64,000 nucleotides of DNA from Microcaldota archaeon (lineage in GTDB: Archaea; Micrarchaeota; Micrarchaeia; Micrarchaeales; Micrarchaeaceae), in NCBI GenBank assembly GCA_021798935.1, contig JAJZBL010000001.1, forward strand, positions 1-64,000, given 5' to 3'. Positions 1-8,029 of this stretch are shown piece by piece. The notes below the pieces were generated by a model, which saw nothing but the letters and a program-made list of their open reading frames with translations, ran no database searches and had not been told where the DNA came from. Position 1 is the stretch's first letter. The number at the start of each line of letters is the position of its first letter. Made by a program: the position numbers and the translations under genes.

Positions 1-2045
1 GATCGCGGCATGTTCACCGCGTAGTGAGTTCATTGGATCCCAGGTTGGGACAGTGGAACAATCGTTACGCCATTCATGCAAGTCACCTATTAAGTGACGA
101 GGTATTACGCTACCTTAAGAGAGTCAGAGTTACTCCCGCTCTTTACTAGCGCTTACTCCCGTTGAAACGGGTATTCACGTACTAGTGGTGAGCAGGCGTC
201 ACCCACTGTACTTAGCCTTTCGGCTTTGCGGTGAGTTGTGTTTTAAATAAACAGTCGTTGTTCCCTTGTAAATGATATCTGCGCTTACTAGGCGCAGACA
301 TGGCTTATCGAAAACTTATGCCACTAACTTGCCGAATTCCCTAACCTGGGTTACATCCAACACGCCTTGGCTTTTTAAGCTAGCAACACTTGTACTAGTT
401 CTAGGTACGAACTAACAGGATCGTTGCAGATTTCCTTTTCACTGGATCAGGAACTCAGTCCAACGATTCATTTAGCTACTTCTCCTCATAACGAGACTCT
501 GTAGCCCTTTGCATCTTCTTACGGACATATCCCCAACCGTCAGAAATCTGCCTTGTGTCGCCACACCTACCTGTTAGGGGCTGGAATATTAACCAGCTTC
601 CCTTTTGTCTCTTGGTTGTTGGCCTAAGACTTAGGATCGCCTAACTCTCCGCTGACGAGCGTTGCGAAGAAACCCGTGTGCTTACGGCGTATGGGATTCT
701 CACCCATATATGCTATTACTAACACCAAGATATTCTCTACGATACGATCCATATGTCCTTCCAAACATACTTCTCATCATACCGTACGCCTTCTTACCTG
801 TGCTTTCGCACACCAGGGTCTCGGTACCTAATTTAGCCCCGTATATTTTAGGAAAGGTATACCTTGACTGGTACGCTATTACTCGTTTTTTAAAGGATGG
901 CTGCTTCTGAGCCTACCTCCCAGCTGTCTTAGATATTCCTCGCCTTTGATACACTTAATTAGGATTTGGGGACCTTAACCTTGGTCACTATCTTTGTAGT
1001 CTCGCGGTGCTAGCTTACCCAGCATCGCCGACTCCCAGGGTCTACACAGCATATGCATTCGGAGTTTGACGAAGCGGTGAGGCCTTTCGACCCCATTCCT
1101 CTTAATCGGTGGCTCTACCGCATATGCAAGCTCGCCTGGAGCTATCCTAAAGATACTTCAGAAGGGACCCGCTATTGCCATGTTCGAGTGGTATATCGCC
1201 GCTATGCGTACCTCACCTAACAAGACATGCTATGAGAAGTTGCAGGCCTCCACCAGGCGTTAACCTAGCTTCACCTTGGGCACGCATAGATCACAATGGC
1301 TTCGGGTCGTATAAATGTGGCTCTGGCATTTTCATACCATGTACCTGACATGACAAGCATGCTGCGTACTATCGCTTTCGCTCCGCCTTTCGACTCGCCA
1401 CAAATATACACTCCTTGGCTCTTACTTCGAGAAGAATGACAAGACACTGTTCCGTTACACTTCGCATAGTTCTCTCGGACATAGCTTCTGTGCACTTCAT
1501 TCCTTTCGCGCCTTATCTTCGTGTTACCACCTAGTTTCAGATCTATTTCACTCCCGCACGCGCGGGTTCTTTTCAGCTTTCGCTCACGCTACTTGTTCGC
1601 TATCGGTCTGCAATCAATATTTAGGGTTAGGGTTTAATGCCCCCATATTCACTCCGATTAATCAACCGGAATTACTCTAATGTAGCAAGTCCCTCGTACT
1701 TAACCTACGAGACTATCACTCTCTATGGTCGCTCTTTTCAAAGTGTTCGGCTCATATTTGGGATCAACGCTACCCCACATCTCTGTCTTTTTGCAAAAAC
1801 AGATTCAGGATGCCCTCTATAGCTTTCACTCGTGTTACTAACTATATCGCTTTCGCTTTCTTTTCCTGCAGGTACTAAGATATTTCAATTCCCTGCGTGT
1901 ACATGTACGCTGTTTTAAAGCAGCGTACACCATTCGGCAATCTTTGGTTCAACGTCTGACTTGCGACTATCCAAAGCTTATCGCAGCTTGCCACGGCCTT
2001 CATGGTTATTGCAGCCAAGCCATCCTCTAGGTGGTGTATCTTTTA
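1..2045 (-). rRNA. 23S ribosomal RNA, 5' part (3' end outside window)
   Basis: On the minus strand the sequence matches the conserved core of large-subunit rRNA. Around 870-910 lies the GTPase-centre region, and around 60-160 the segment near E. coli positions 1900-1985 that precedes the peptidyl-transferase domain. The 5' end is placed near 2045, where the strand reads into a segment that fits the archaeal 23S start (CACCTAGAGGATGGCTTGG). The window therefore holds roughly E. coli-equivalent positions 1 to 2045 and loses the rest at its left edge. Overall spacing agrees with E. coli within about 85 nt on each side of the GTPase centre, so I see no large intron in this part. No 16S gene lies directly upstream, so the rRNA genes appear unlinked at this end. 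The exact 5' end is uncertain by some 10 nt. Confidence 0.95.
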
Positions 2046-2124
2046 ATAATAATCTTCTACTCTAATCCATTGTGAATAACACAATTTCATTAACGTTTTA
2101 AATAAGTCCTATCATATCGACTTT

Positions 2125-2146
2125 GAATTTTAATTACTTAAAATTC
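2125..2146. other. Hairpin in 23S leader
   Basis: A perfect 8-bp inverted repeat (GAATTTTA / TAAAATTC) with a 6-nt loop sits about 80 nt upstream of the predicted 23S 5' end. It would fold in the rRNA leader. Its role is unknown; it could be a processing or transcription signal. Confidence 0.4.
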
Positions 2147-2199
2147 GAGCCGATCCAATAGTCTATTTTAAATTACGCCATAATAGTTTAATCAATAAA

Positions 2200-2210
2200 G
2201 TTTATATACC
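2200..2210 (-). promoter_or_regulatory. Likely TATA box of the 23S rRNA gene
   Basis: On the minus strand the sequence reads GGTATATAAA, a strong archaeal TATA element. It would start transcription near 2175, giving a leader of about 130 nt before 23S. The element is nearly symmetrical, so use in the truD direction cannot be excluded. Confidence 0.5.
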
Positions 2211-2289
2211 TTTTTATTTTTTAGCATAAAAACATTATATGGTCCTGTTAATCTGATATAGCTGTTTTGTATTCGGCAGGAAGTACAAA

Positions 2290-2301
2290 TAAGTATAAAA
2301 A
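2290..2301 (+). promoter_or_regulatory. TATA box of truD (leaderless transcript likely)
   Basis: An AGTATAAAAACG element lies about 22-25 nt before the TTG start codon at 2317. This is the normal TATA-to-start-site distance in archaea, so the mRNA probably begins at or next to the start codon. Confidence 0.4.
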
Positions 2302-2316
2302 CGAAAAGTTGGTAAT

Positions 2317-3570
2317 TTGATTAGTATAAATAAAAGCAAATCTTTAGGCAAGATAAAAAGCAAGCCCGAGGACTTTCAGGTCGAAGAGATAGAGAAAGGC
2401 AATATAGTATTAGATATCGGAAAGCAATTTTCTGACAATCCATTACTTAACCAAGAAAGCCAAAAGGAAGGAGATTTTTCAGTTTTTATTTTGCAAAAAA
2501 CTAATTGGAATACTGTACAGGCACTTATAAAGATTGCTAAAATTTTTAGGCATGGCAAGAAATCGGTGGGTTTTGCAGGGACAAAAGATAGGAATGCAGT
2601 ATCGACACAAATATGCAGCATATTCAAGGTCAATCCAAGTGATTTGCTAAATTTGCATATAAAGGATATTAAGATAAATGGGGCATGGTTTTCGAGCACA
2701 CCTATCAAGATGGGAGATCTGCTTGGAAATAGATTTACGGTGACTATAAGGGATCTGAAGTTTGCAGATAACTTAGAGAGCACAGACAAGAAGTTAAGTG
2801 GAATATTTCCGAATTACTATGGAGACCAGAGGTTTGGTATGCATGGGGACAATTTTGATATCGGATTTGACATAATCAAAGGAGATTATGAAAGTGCAGT
2901 TATGAAATTTTTGACAAATACGACAAATGAGACAAATGAATCTGCAATATATGCTAGAAAAAGGCTCCTTGAAGAAAGAGATTTTAAAAGTGCCTTCGAT
3001 TATTATCCGAAGTACTTAAAATACGAAAAAATGATATTGGAGTACTTGTCAAAATACCCTGAGAATTATGCTAATTCGCTGCGCAAACTGCCAAGGCAAT
3101 TGCTGCTAATGTTTGTACATTCAGTAGATTCAACCATATTCAATAAAGAATTAGAAGAAAGAGTCAAATCAAATTCTCTTTTTCCTACAGATTCTGATTT
3201 AGTATGCCCAAGGGATCAATTCGGATATCCAGATATGGAAAAGATAATGGCATATAAAGATTATAAATCTGATAAAAGATACTCAGAGCTAAATCCATTC
3301 ATAGTTGGCAATATAGTTGGTTACAATACAAAAATATTAAATGACGTTGAAACCGGCATAATGGAGTCATTAAATCTACAAAAAGAAGAATTTAAGATAG
3401 AGGGCATACCTGAATTAGCTTGTAATGGAAATTATAGGGTTTTGTTTGCACCTTATAATGGATTTTCTTCCTCAATAAATGATAATTCTGATACAGCAGT
3501 ATTGAGATTTTCGCTTTTCTCAGGCTCCTATGCTACTGTGTTACTAAATGAGTTTTTAGGGAATCTGTGA
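2317..3570 (+). CDS. truD: tRNA pseudouridine synthase TruD
   Basis: This 417-residue protein belongs to the TruD family, which isomerises uridine 13 of tRNA to pseudouridine. The family motif is visible at residues 85-92 (GFAGTKDR), with Asp91 as the expected catalytic nucleophile, followed by the usual A-x-x-T/S-x-Q segment. Length is normal for archaeal TruD. The start is TTG at 2317; no ATG lies close, and the TATA box spacing supports a leaderless start there. The stop codon lies inside a 5-bp hairpin (GAATC-TGT-GATTC). The gene stands alone between the 23S gene, which is divergent, and nac. The assignment is secure from the motif and overall family pattern. Confidence 0.93.
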   Translation: MISINKSKSLGKIKSKPEDFQVEEIEKGNIVLDIGKQFSDNPLLNQESQKEGDFSVFILQKTNWNTVQALIKIAKIFRHGKKSVGFAGTKDRNAVSTQICSIFKVNPSDLLNLHIKDIKINGAWFSSTPIKMGDLLGNRFTVTIRDLKFADNLESTDKKLSGIFPNYYGDQRFGMHGDNFDIGFDIIKGDYESAVMKFLTNTTNETNESAIYARKRLLEERDFKSAFDYYPKYLKYEKMILEYLSKYPENYANSLRKLPRQLLLMFVHSVDSTIFNKELEERVKSNSLFPTDSDLVCPRDQFGYPDMEKIMAYKDYKSDKRYSELNPFIVGNIVGYNTKILNDVETGIMESLNLQKEEFKIEGIPELACNGNYRVLFAPYNGFSSSINDNSDTAVLRFSLFSGSYATVLLNEFLGNL

Positions 3571-3629
3571 TTCATGGATTTGATACAGATTATAGCTTAG
3601 CCCTTGCATAAGAATTATATTTGTGTTAG

Positions 3630-3638
3630 TTTATATTT
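3630..3638 (+). promoter_or_regulatory. TATA box of nac
   Basis: TTTATATTT lies about 45-53 nt upstream of the ATG of nac, which gives a 5' untranslated region of roughly 20 nt. Confidence 0.4.
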
Positions 3639-3682
3639 ACTTTGTTCAGGTAAAGGTATAGGAAAAAATAATAAGTGATTTT

Positions 3683-4039
3683 ATGATGCCAAATTTAGAC
3701 CCCAGAGCACTGAAAAGCATGATGTCAAAGATGGGAATTACCACCTCAGAAGTTGAAGCAGATAAAGTAGTTATATCAACAAAGGAAAAAGATATTGTAA
3801 TAGAAAATCCGCAGGTAACTCAGATTAATGCACAAGGGGTGGTGACTTTCCAGATAGCTGGAAACGTGACAGAAGTGAGTAAAGAGGAAGAAGATGAAGA
3901 TGTAGAGATATCTGATGATGATATTGATATTGTAGCTGGGAAGACGGGCATAACTGACAGGGATCTAATACGCAGAGCATTAGAGGAATCAAGAGGAAAT
4001 ATAGCCGAAGCAATATTGAAATTAAAGGGGGAAAATTGA
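3683..4039 (+). CDS. nac: Nascent polypeptide-associated complex protein (archaeal NAC-alpha)
   Basis: This 118-residue protein is the archaeal NAC, a ribosome-associated chaperone that shields emerging nascent chains and forms a homodimer in archaea. The N-terminal methionine-rich helix (residues 1-18) is followed by the NAC beta domain (about 20-65), an acidic linker with many Glu/Asp (about 67-80) and a C-terminal UBA domain (about 81-118), recognisable by T-G-I and the helical G-N-I-A-E-A-I-L pattern. Two adjacent ATG codons (3683 and 3686) could both serve as start. Transcription is from its own TATA box. It converges with DUF424 on the other strand with only 11 bases between the stop codons. 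Confidence 0.93.
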   Translation: MMPNLDPRALKSMMSKMGITTSEVEADKVVISTKEKDIVIENPQVTQINAQGVVTFQIAGNVTEVSKEEEDEDVEISDDDIDIVAGKTGITDRDLIRRALEESRGNIAEAILKLKGEN

Positions 4040-4050
4040 ATTAAGTCTAC

Positions 4051-4380
4051 TTACTTTTTCTCATCTTTTATTACATAAGAATGAGCATAAGGTATGCCAT
4101 TTACATACTTTATATTTTCTTCATCGATTAACCCTTTTCTTACCATATAATCTACAGATTCTTTACCCACTATATTAGCAGAGTTAAGTTCTTTTAACGA
4201 TACGTCTAAATCGTACTTTTCAGGGTCAACCAAATCACCTTTGTAGAACTCGGGATACTCTTTTATATCTATATATATTTCCCCCTCTTCAAGAATCTGC
4301 TCTATAAGGGATTCGTCGCATGCTGCTATTATGTTTCCTTCATCAGCTTGGTGTATCTTTATATATATCATTTTTATCAT
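4051..4380 (-). CDS. DUF424 family protein
   Basis: This 109-residue protein matches the archaeal DUF424 family. The family pattern is visible: an N-terminal strand (M-I-Y-I-K-I-H), the A-A-C-D-E segment near residue 20, a central F-Y-K-G-D-L-V region and a C-terminal G-I-P-Y-A-H motif. The function is not established; its wide conservation in archaea and frequent company with translation genes suggest a role in information processing, but that is inference. The start may be the second methionine (codon 4, at 4371), which matches the family start better. It lies one base downstream of the glycosyltransferase stop codon, so the two are probably co-transcribed. Confidence 0.85.
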   Translation of the reverse strand: MIKMIYIKIHQADEGNIIAACDESLIEQILEEGEIYIDIKEYPEFYKGDLVDPEKYDLDVSLKELNSANIVGKESVDYMVRKGLIDEENIKYVNGIPYAHSYVIKDEKK

Positions 4381-4381
4381 T

Positions 4382-5950
4382 CTATTTGTACTTGTATGTG
4401 AATATGGTGGTCATAAGATATAACATCCCATACATCAACAGCCATATTCCTCCACTCACATGGTTTGTTATGCTTGCTATATAGCTGAGGGTGAATATAA
4501 AAAATGCAAACCCAAGTTCTACCTTTGTATTGACAATAGAATAAAGTAGGCTATTATTTATCCTGTTATTTCCCCTTGACCAGTTTATCTTTGTATTTGT
4601 ATGCAAAACAGCACTTATAGCTGCCTTAGTCCTTATTATAGCTAGTGCAAAGTTAAGAAGATAAAACATCACACCTCTTTTAAAGGACCCAAAGTATATT
4701 TTTGTCATTATGGCAGGCCCTAAAAATGAACCTACAAGGGCGACCATTCCAAATATCTCAAGATACAGATAACCACTCACAACCCCTCCTGCAAAAAGGA
4801 CTTTGTAGAAGTTTAGTGCAGTAAATGGTACATTAGAGAATACGATAAAGATAGATATAATCGTGAACAACACTACTAGTACTGATATGTAATTTAACCC
4901 AAATCCATGTGTAAAATAATCAGCTTGCTCTTTCAGTGTTTTGACATTTTTAGTCCTATGCAGGAAATAGCTCAGGAATTGGGTATCGCCATAATTATAA
5001 CGCCACTGCTGCTTTGCCAAGTCTGTAAAAGTTTTCATTGATTCTCCTAATGCATATATCTTTGGTATGTAGAGGCCTTTAAATTGGCGTATGTTTGATT
5101 CAAAGCTGAAAAATGTATCTTCTACTATATATTCTGGAAAACCTCCCACTAATTCAAGTGTTGATTTCCTTATTATACCGCAGGAGCCTGCAAATATAGC
5201 AGTATTATCCATTGCCCTACTAGGTTCTATAAAATCAAAGAAGAATGAATCAAATAGAGTACAGGAATCTGGAAATAGCTCTCCGGTCTTCACATAATCT
5301 TTCTTTGTCTGCACATATGATACATTTTTATCATTGAAATAAGGTATCAAGTCTAAAAGGAAGTTTTTATTTACAAGCTTTTCGTCATAATCAAAAACTG
5401 CTAAATACTCCTCTTTCATCTTTTTAAGAAGATTGTTCAATGCACCAGCTTTAAATGCTTTCCTGTCCTTCCTATGTATATACTTAAATCCATAAAGTCT
5501 TGAGAAATTTTTGAAAAGTGCTGCTTTTTCTTTATCTGTTGAATCATCTAATAGGTAGAAGTTCACTTTTTTTCTAGGGTATTTCATTTTGGAAAGGCCC
5601 TCCATCGTTGCTTTTAGTATCTTAGGATCCTCATTATATACAGGAACTGCAACGGCTACTTTAGGCAAATCCTTATCTGGAATTTTTTTCTTTAATTTAT
5701 AGTTAATTTGTTTTAGGAAATCTTTGTAAAAATAGGATTTGTAGTAAAATGTAGAGGCATAAAAATTAAAAGCACCTGATATTATTGACAATAATAAGAA
5801 CCCTACAGCTATCAAATCGACATATAAACTTTTTGCTACATAAAATAAATAAAATGAAAATCCGATCCCAGAGAACGCTAATATAACAAATAGTATTACT
5901 GTAAAAAGCCTAACTGAAAATCGGCGATTTCTATAATATGAATAACTCAT
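4382..5950 (-). CDS. Processive family-2 membrane glycosyltransferase (cellulose/hyaluronan synthase-like)
   Basis: This 522-residue membrane protein has the GT2 signature of processive polysaccharide synthases. Two transmembrane helices lie at the N-terminus (about 13-38 and 42-65). The cytosolic catalytic domain follows: V-P-V-Y-N-E at 102-107, D-D-S at 135-137, D-Y-D at 187-189, the V-E-D acid at 276-278 and Q-Q-W-R-Y at 314-318, which is the QxxRW motif of chain-elongating enzymes. Four or more helices fill the C-terminus. It would transfer sugars from nucleotide-sugar donors to a growing chain or lipid acceptor and perhaps export the product. Substrate cannot be told from sequence. It is the upstream gene of a pair with DUF424. 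Confidence 0.85.
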   Translation of the reverse strand: MSYSYYRNRRFSVRLFTVILFVILAFSGIGFSFYLFYVAKSLYVDLIAVGFLLLSIISGAFNFYASTFYYKSYFYKDFLKQINYKLKKKIPDKDLPKVAVAVPVYNEDPKILKATMEGLSKMKYPRKKVNFYLLDDSTDKEKAALFKNFSRLYGFKYIHRKDRKAFKAGALNNLLKKMKEEYLAVFDYDEKLVNKNFLLDLIPYFNDKNVSYVQTKKDYVKTGELFPDSCTLFDSFFFDFIEPSRAMDNTAIFAGSCGIIRKSTLELVGGFPEYIVEDTFFSFESNIRQFKGLYIPKIYALGESMKTFTDLAKQQWRYNYGDTQFLSYFLHRTKNVKTLKEQADYFTHGFGLNYISVLVVLFTIISIFIVFSNVPFTALNFYKVLFAGGVVSGYLYLEIFGMVALVGSFLGPAIMTKIYFGSFKRGVMFYLLNFALAIIRTKAAISAVLHTNTKINWSRGNNRINNSLLYSIVNTKVELGFAFFIFTLSYIASITNHVSGGIWLLMYGMLYLMTTIFTYKYK

Positions 5951-6140
5951 GAAAATTTCACTTCATTGATATTTGGTAATCCCTTATTTTCACCTATTAC
6001 GGATTCTGAAAAGCCCTATCTTTATTAGTTAGAATTAAATATATTTAAATGGTTAACATTATAAATCCTACACCTATTTTTAGGTTTGCATACAAATGCT
6101 TATAGCTCAAAATATGTGTGTATAGATATATTAGATAATT

Positions 6141-6237
6141 GCCAGGGTGGCGGAAACCGGTAACGCGCCAGAATTTTAGGCGAAACTCGAGATCTGGTTG
6201 CCGCAAGGCAATTTGGGTTCAAATCCCAACCCTGGCG
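6141..6237 (+). tRNA. tRNA-Ser(CGA) with 13-nt intron
   Basis: A type II tRNA folds cleanly. The acceptor stem is GCCAGGG/CCCTGGC, the D-stem GCG/CGC, the anticodon stem CCAGA (6168-6172)/TCTGG (6193-6197), the long variable arm TTGCC/GGCAA and the T-arm TTGGG/CCCAA. Discriminator G at 6237 fits serine, not leucine, in archaea. The anticodon loop CTCGAGA (6186-6192) with anticodon CGA (6188-6190) matches archaeal tRNA-Ser. Between the 5' half of the anticodon stem and the loop lie 13 extra bases (6173-6185), an intron at position 31/32 or 30/31 because an A at the junction is ambiguous. CCA is not encoded. Confidence 0.9.
6173..6185 (+). other. Intron of tRNA-Ser(CGA), non-canonical site
   Basis: The 13 bases ATTTTAGGCGAAA must be removed to give the standard five-pair anticodon stem and seven-base loop. 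The site lies between tRNA positions 31 and 32, not at the canonical 37/38. Removal would need an endonuclease with relaxed specificity. Confidence 0.75.
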
Positions 6238-6299
6238 CATATAGGTTCGGGTAAAATTCGTTTATTGGAACTTTAAAACACTTTATTTGGGATGACCTT

Positions 6300-6743
6300 A
6301 TGAATATGATTAGGGTAACATCAGATAATATAAAATTTATAAAGGAACTTAGCCAAAGGTATGGCTTTGAAGTTAATAGAAATTGGGATAAACTCTTAAA
6401 TGAAAAAGATACTGAGATTTATGGGTTGTCAGAAAGAGGGAGAATAATAGGATTTACTGGTTTAATACATAATGATTGGAATGAAACCTTGCAAGTACTT
6501 GATATTTTTATTGATCCAGAAGCCAGAAATAAGGGTTATGGGAAATATATTATAGATTTCTTGCTAAACAAAGCAAAAGGAATGGATGGTTATAGGTGTA
6601 TTATTGCGGAGGCTCCAGCTAAAGATGGGATAGATAAATTTTATGGAAAATTAGGATTTAGGAAATGCGGATACAATGATAGATACTATACTAATGATGA
6701 CAATGGAGATATAGCAGTATTTATGTCGTATGACCTCAAATAA
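6300..6743 (+). CDS. GNAT family N-acetyltransferase
   Basis: This 147-residue protein is a single GNAT domain. The acetyl-CoA pyrophosphate-binding motif is visible at residues 76-82 (R-N-K-G-Y-G-K, matching R/QxxGxG/A), preceded by the beta-4 strand containing V-L-D-I-F-I-D-P. The C-terminal part has the F-Y-x-K-L-G-F motif near residues 126-132, a typical GNAT motif B feature. It would transfer an acetyl group from acetyl-CoA to an amine, but the substrate (small molecule, peptide N-terminus or protein) cannot be told. The gene follows tRNA-Ser by 62 bases and stands alone. Two ATG codons (6300 and 6306) are possible starts. Confidence 0.85.
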   Translation: MNMIRVTSDNIKFIKELSQRYGFEVNRNWDKLLNEKDTEIYGLSERGRIIGFTGLIHNDWNETLQVLDIFIDPEARNKGYGKYIIDFLLNKAKGMDGYRCIIAEAPAKDGIDKFYGKLGFRKCGYNDRYYTNDDNGDIAVFMSYDLK

Positions 6744-6900
6744 TTGAAATCTTTATCTTATTTTATTTTGTTGAATCAGGTACTTAGAAAGATAACAACT
6801 ACACAGGCAGAAAGTTCCTTATTTTACTCCATTCACTATATAGTAAAATTGAACAGAAATTATAAATATAAATAATATTAAGAATTTTATTGGTAATTAG

Positions 6901-7806
6901 ATGCCAAGCAAAACAAAAGAAGAGGATAGATCGAAGGGACTGTTATTTGAAGTTGAACATAAACCTTTAGATAAATTGAATCTTTTAATTGGAAAAGAGT
7001 ATTCAAAAGAAATTATAAATTTGTTAGAATTGGTTGACTATTATAACCTGCAAGGTGAAATTAAAGCTATAGCTCTTTCTTTTGTTAAATTGGCATCAAA
7101 GGCTAAAGACGATAATATAGATGGGATTAAAGAGTATTATACAACCTCTTTGAACAAGTTTGGAAAAGAGATTGATAAGCAAGTTAAGAAGCTAAATGGG
7201 GGAGAACCGGATCTTGTAAGGCTAAATAAGGAATATGTCTCTTTGGTAAGCAAGCTAGAGGATTTATTAACAGATAAAAATTACATTGATACTAATAGGC
7301 TAAAAGAGTTCTTGGAGCCTTTAAATTATTTAAAGGATAGTATGAGCCTGGTTGAAACTGCAGACTACTTAGAGGCGTTTGATAAAGATAAACTTGAGAA
7401 GCTGAGAGAGCAGTGCACTTATGAAGGTAAATTCTTTGCAATCCCTTTTATGTTGATGCTTTATCATTCATCAGAAAATAAGCTGTTTGATATTAATAGC
7501 CAAGATTACTTATCTAATAAATTAGAAGAGTTTATTAAAAATGGATTAAGAGGTAAGGATATACTTGGCTATCTGTTGCATGAGATAAAATCTAATTATA
7601 AAGAAGCATTAAAGAAAGGGCTCATAAAAGAGAATCCGTTTGAAGGCTTTAGTGATGAATCTTTAGCAATTGATCTGCTTTATAATTATAAATTTGGATT
7701 GCTATCTATAGGTAATGAAAGTGAGCCTAGGACTTTGGAAAGTATAGAGATTGAGAATTATAAATACAAGAAAATGGAAAGGGACAACAGTGATATGTAC
7801 AATTGA
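6901..7806 (+). CDS. Hypothetical helical protein
   Basis: I do not recognise this 301-residue protein. It is hydrophilic and predicted to be almost all alpha-helical, rich in Lys, Leu and Glu, with no signal peptide, transmembrane segment, cysteine cluster or nucleotide-binding motif. A segment around residues 175-195 (F-F-A-I-P-F-M-L-M-L) is the only strongly hydrophobic stretch and is too short for a clear membrane helix. The ATG at 6901 follows an A+T-rich promoter region with TATAAATATAA about 25-35 bases upstream, so the transcript may be nearly leaderless. A GC-containing hairpin follows the stop codon. It is probably lineage-specific. Confidence 0.6.
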   Translation: MPSKTKEEDRSKGLLFEVEHKPLDKLNLLIGKEYSKEIINLLELVDYYNLQGEIKAIALSFVKLASKAKDDNIDGIKEYYTTSLNKFGKEIDKQVKKLNGGEPDLVRLNKEYVSLVSKLEDLLTDKNYIDTNRLKEFLEPLNYLKDSMSLVETADYLEAFDKDKLEKLREQCTYEGKFFAIPFMLMLYHSSENKLFDINSQDYLSNKLEEFIKNGLRGKDILGYLLHEIKSNYKEALKKGLIKENPFEGFSDESLAIDLLYNYKFGLLSIGNESEPRTLESIEIENYKYKKMERDNSDMYN

Positions 7807-7819
7807 TGCCTCTTTACTT

Positions 7820-7843
7820 CCCCTATACAATAAATGGTAGGGG
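7820..7843 (+). terminator. Hairpin after the 301-residue gene
   Basis: CCCCTA and TAGGGG pair over a 12-nt loop, 14 bases after the stop codon at 7806. A T-rich run follows. It lies between two convergent genes and is a plausible transcription end. Confidence 0.45.
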
Positions 7844-8008
7844 GTTTCATGTTTACTTTACTATTTCTTTAAAAAATAGAACTCTATAGTTAGCAACATG
7901 TGAAATCAATAAAGGCAATATCTTTAGATAACGCTTTAACAAAAGTGCAGTTGCCACTTTGACTTATATAAAAAATAGAATCAGGATAAATTAAAATAAA
8001 AATAAAAG

Positions 8009-8029
8009 CCTAGCTAATTACTTGCTAGG
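8009..8029 (-). terminator. Terminator hairpin through the stop codon of the MFS gene
   Basis: On the minus strand CCTAGC and GCTAGG pair over a 9-nt loop, and a T-rich tract (CTTTTATTTTT) follows. The TAA stop codon (8020-8018) lies in the loop, so the last three sense codons form the left arm. Confidence 0.6.

Noticed and set aside
662..910. Open reading frame of 82 codons in 23S
   Set aside because: It lies wholly within conserved rRNA, including the GTPase-centre region, and has no family match or ribosome binding site.
1621..1636. Telomere-like TTAGGGTTAGGG run
   Set aside because: It lies inside the 23S gene, where the minus strand reads CCCTAACCC next to a segment that aligns with rRNA. 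It is a short chance match.
6141..6237. tRNA-Leu reading
   Set aside because: The long arm suggested Leu at first, but the discriminator G, the CTCGAGA loop after intron removal and the acceptor fit Ser(CGA).
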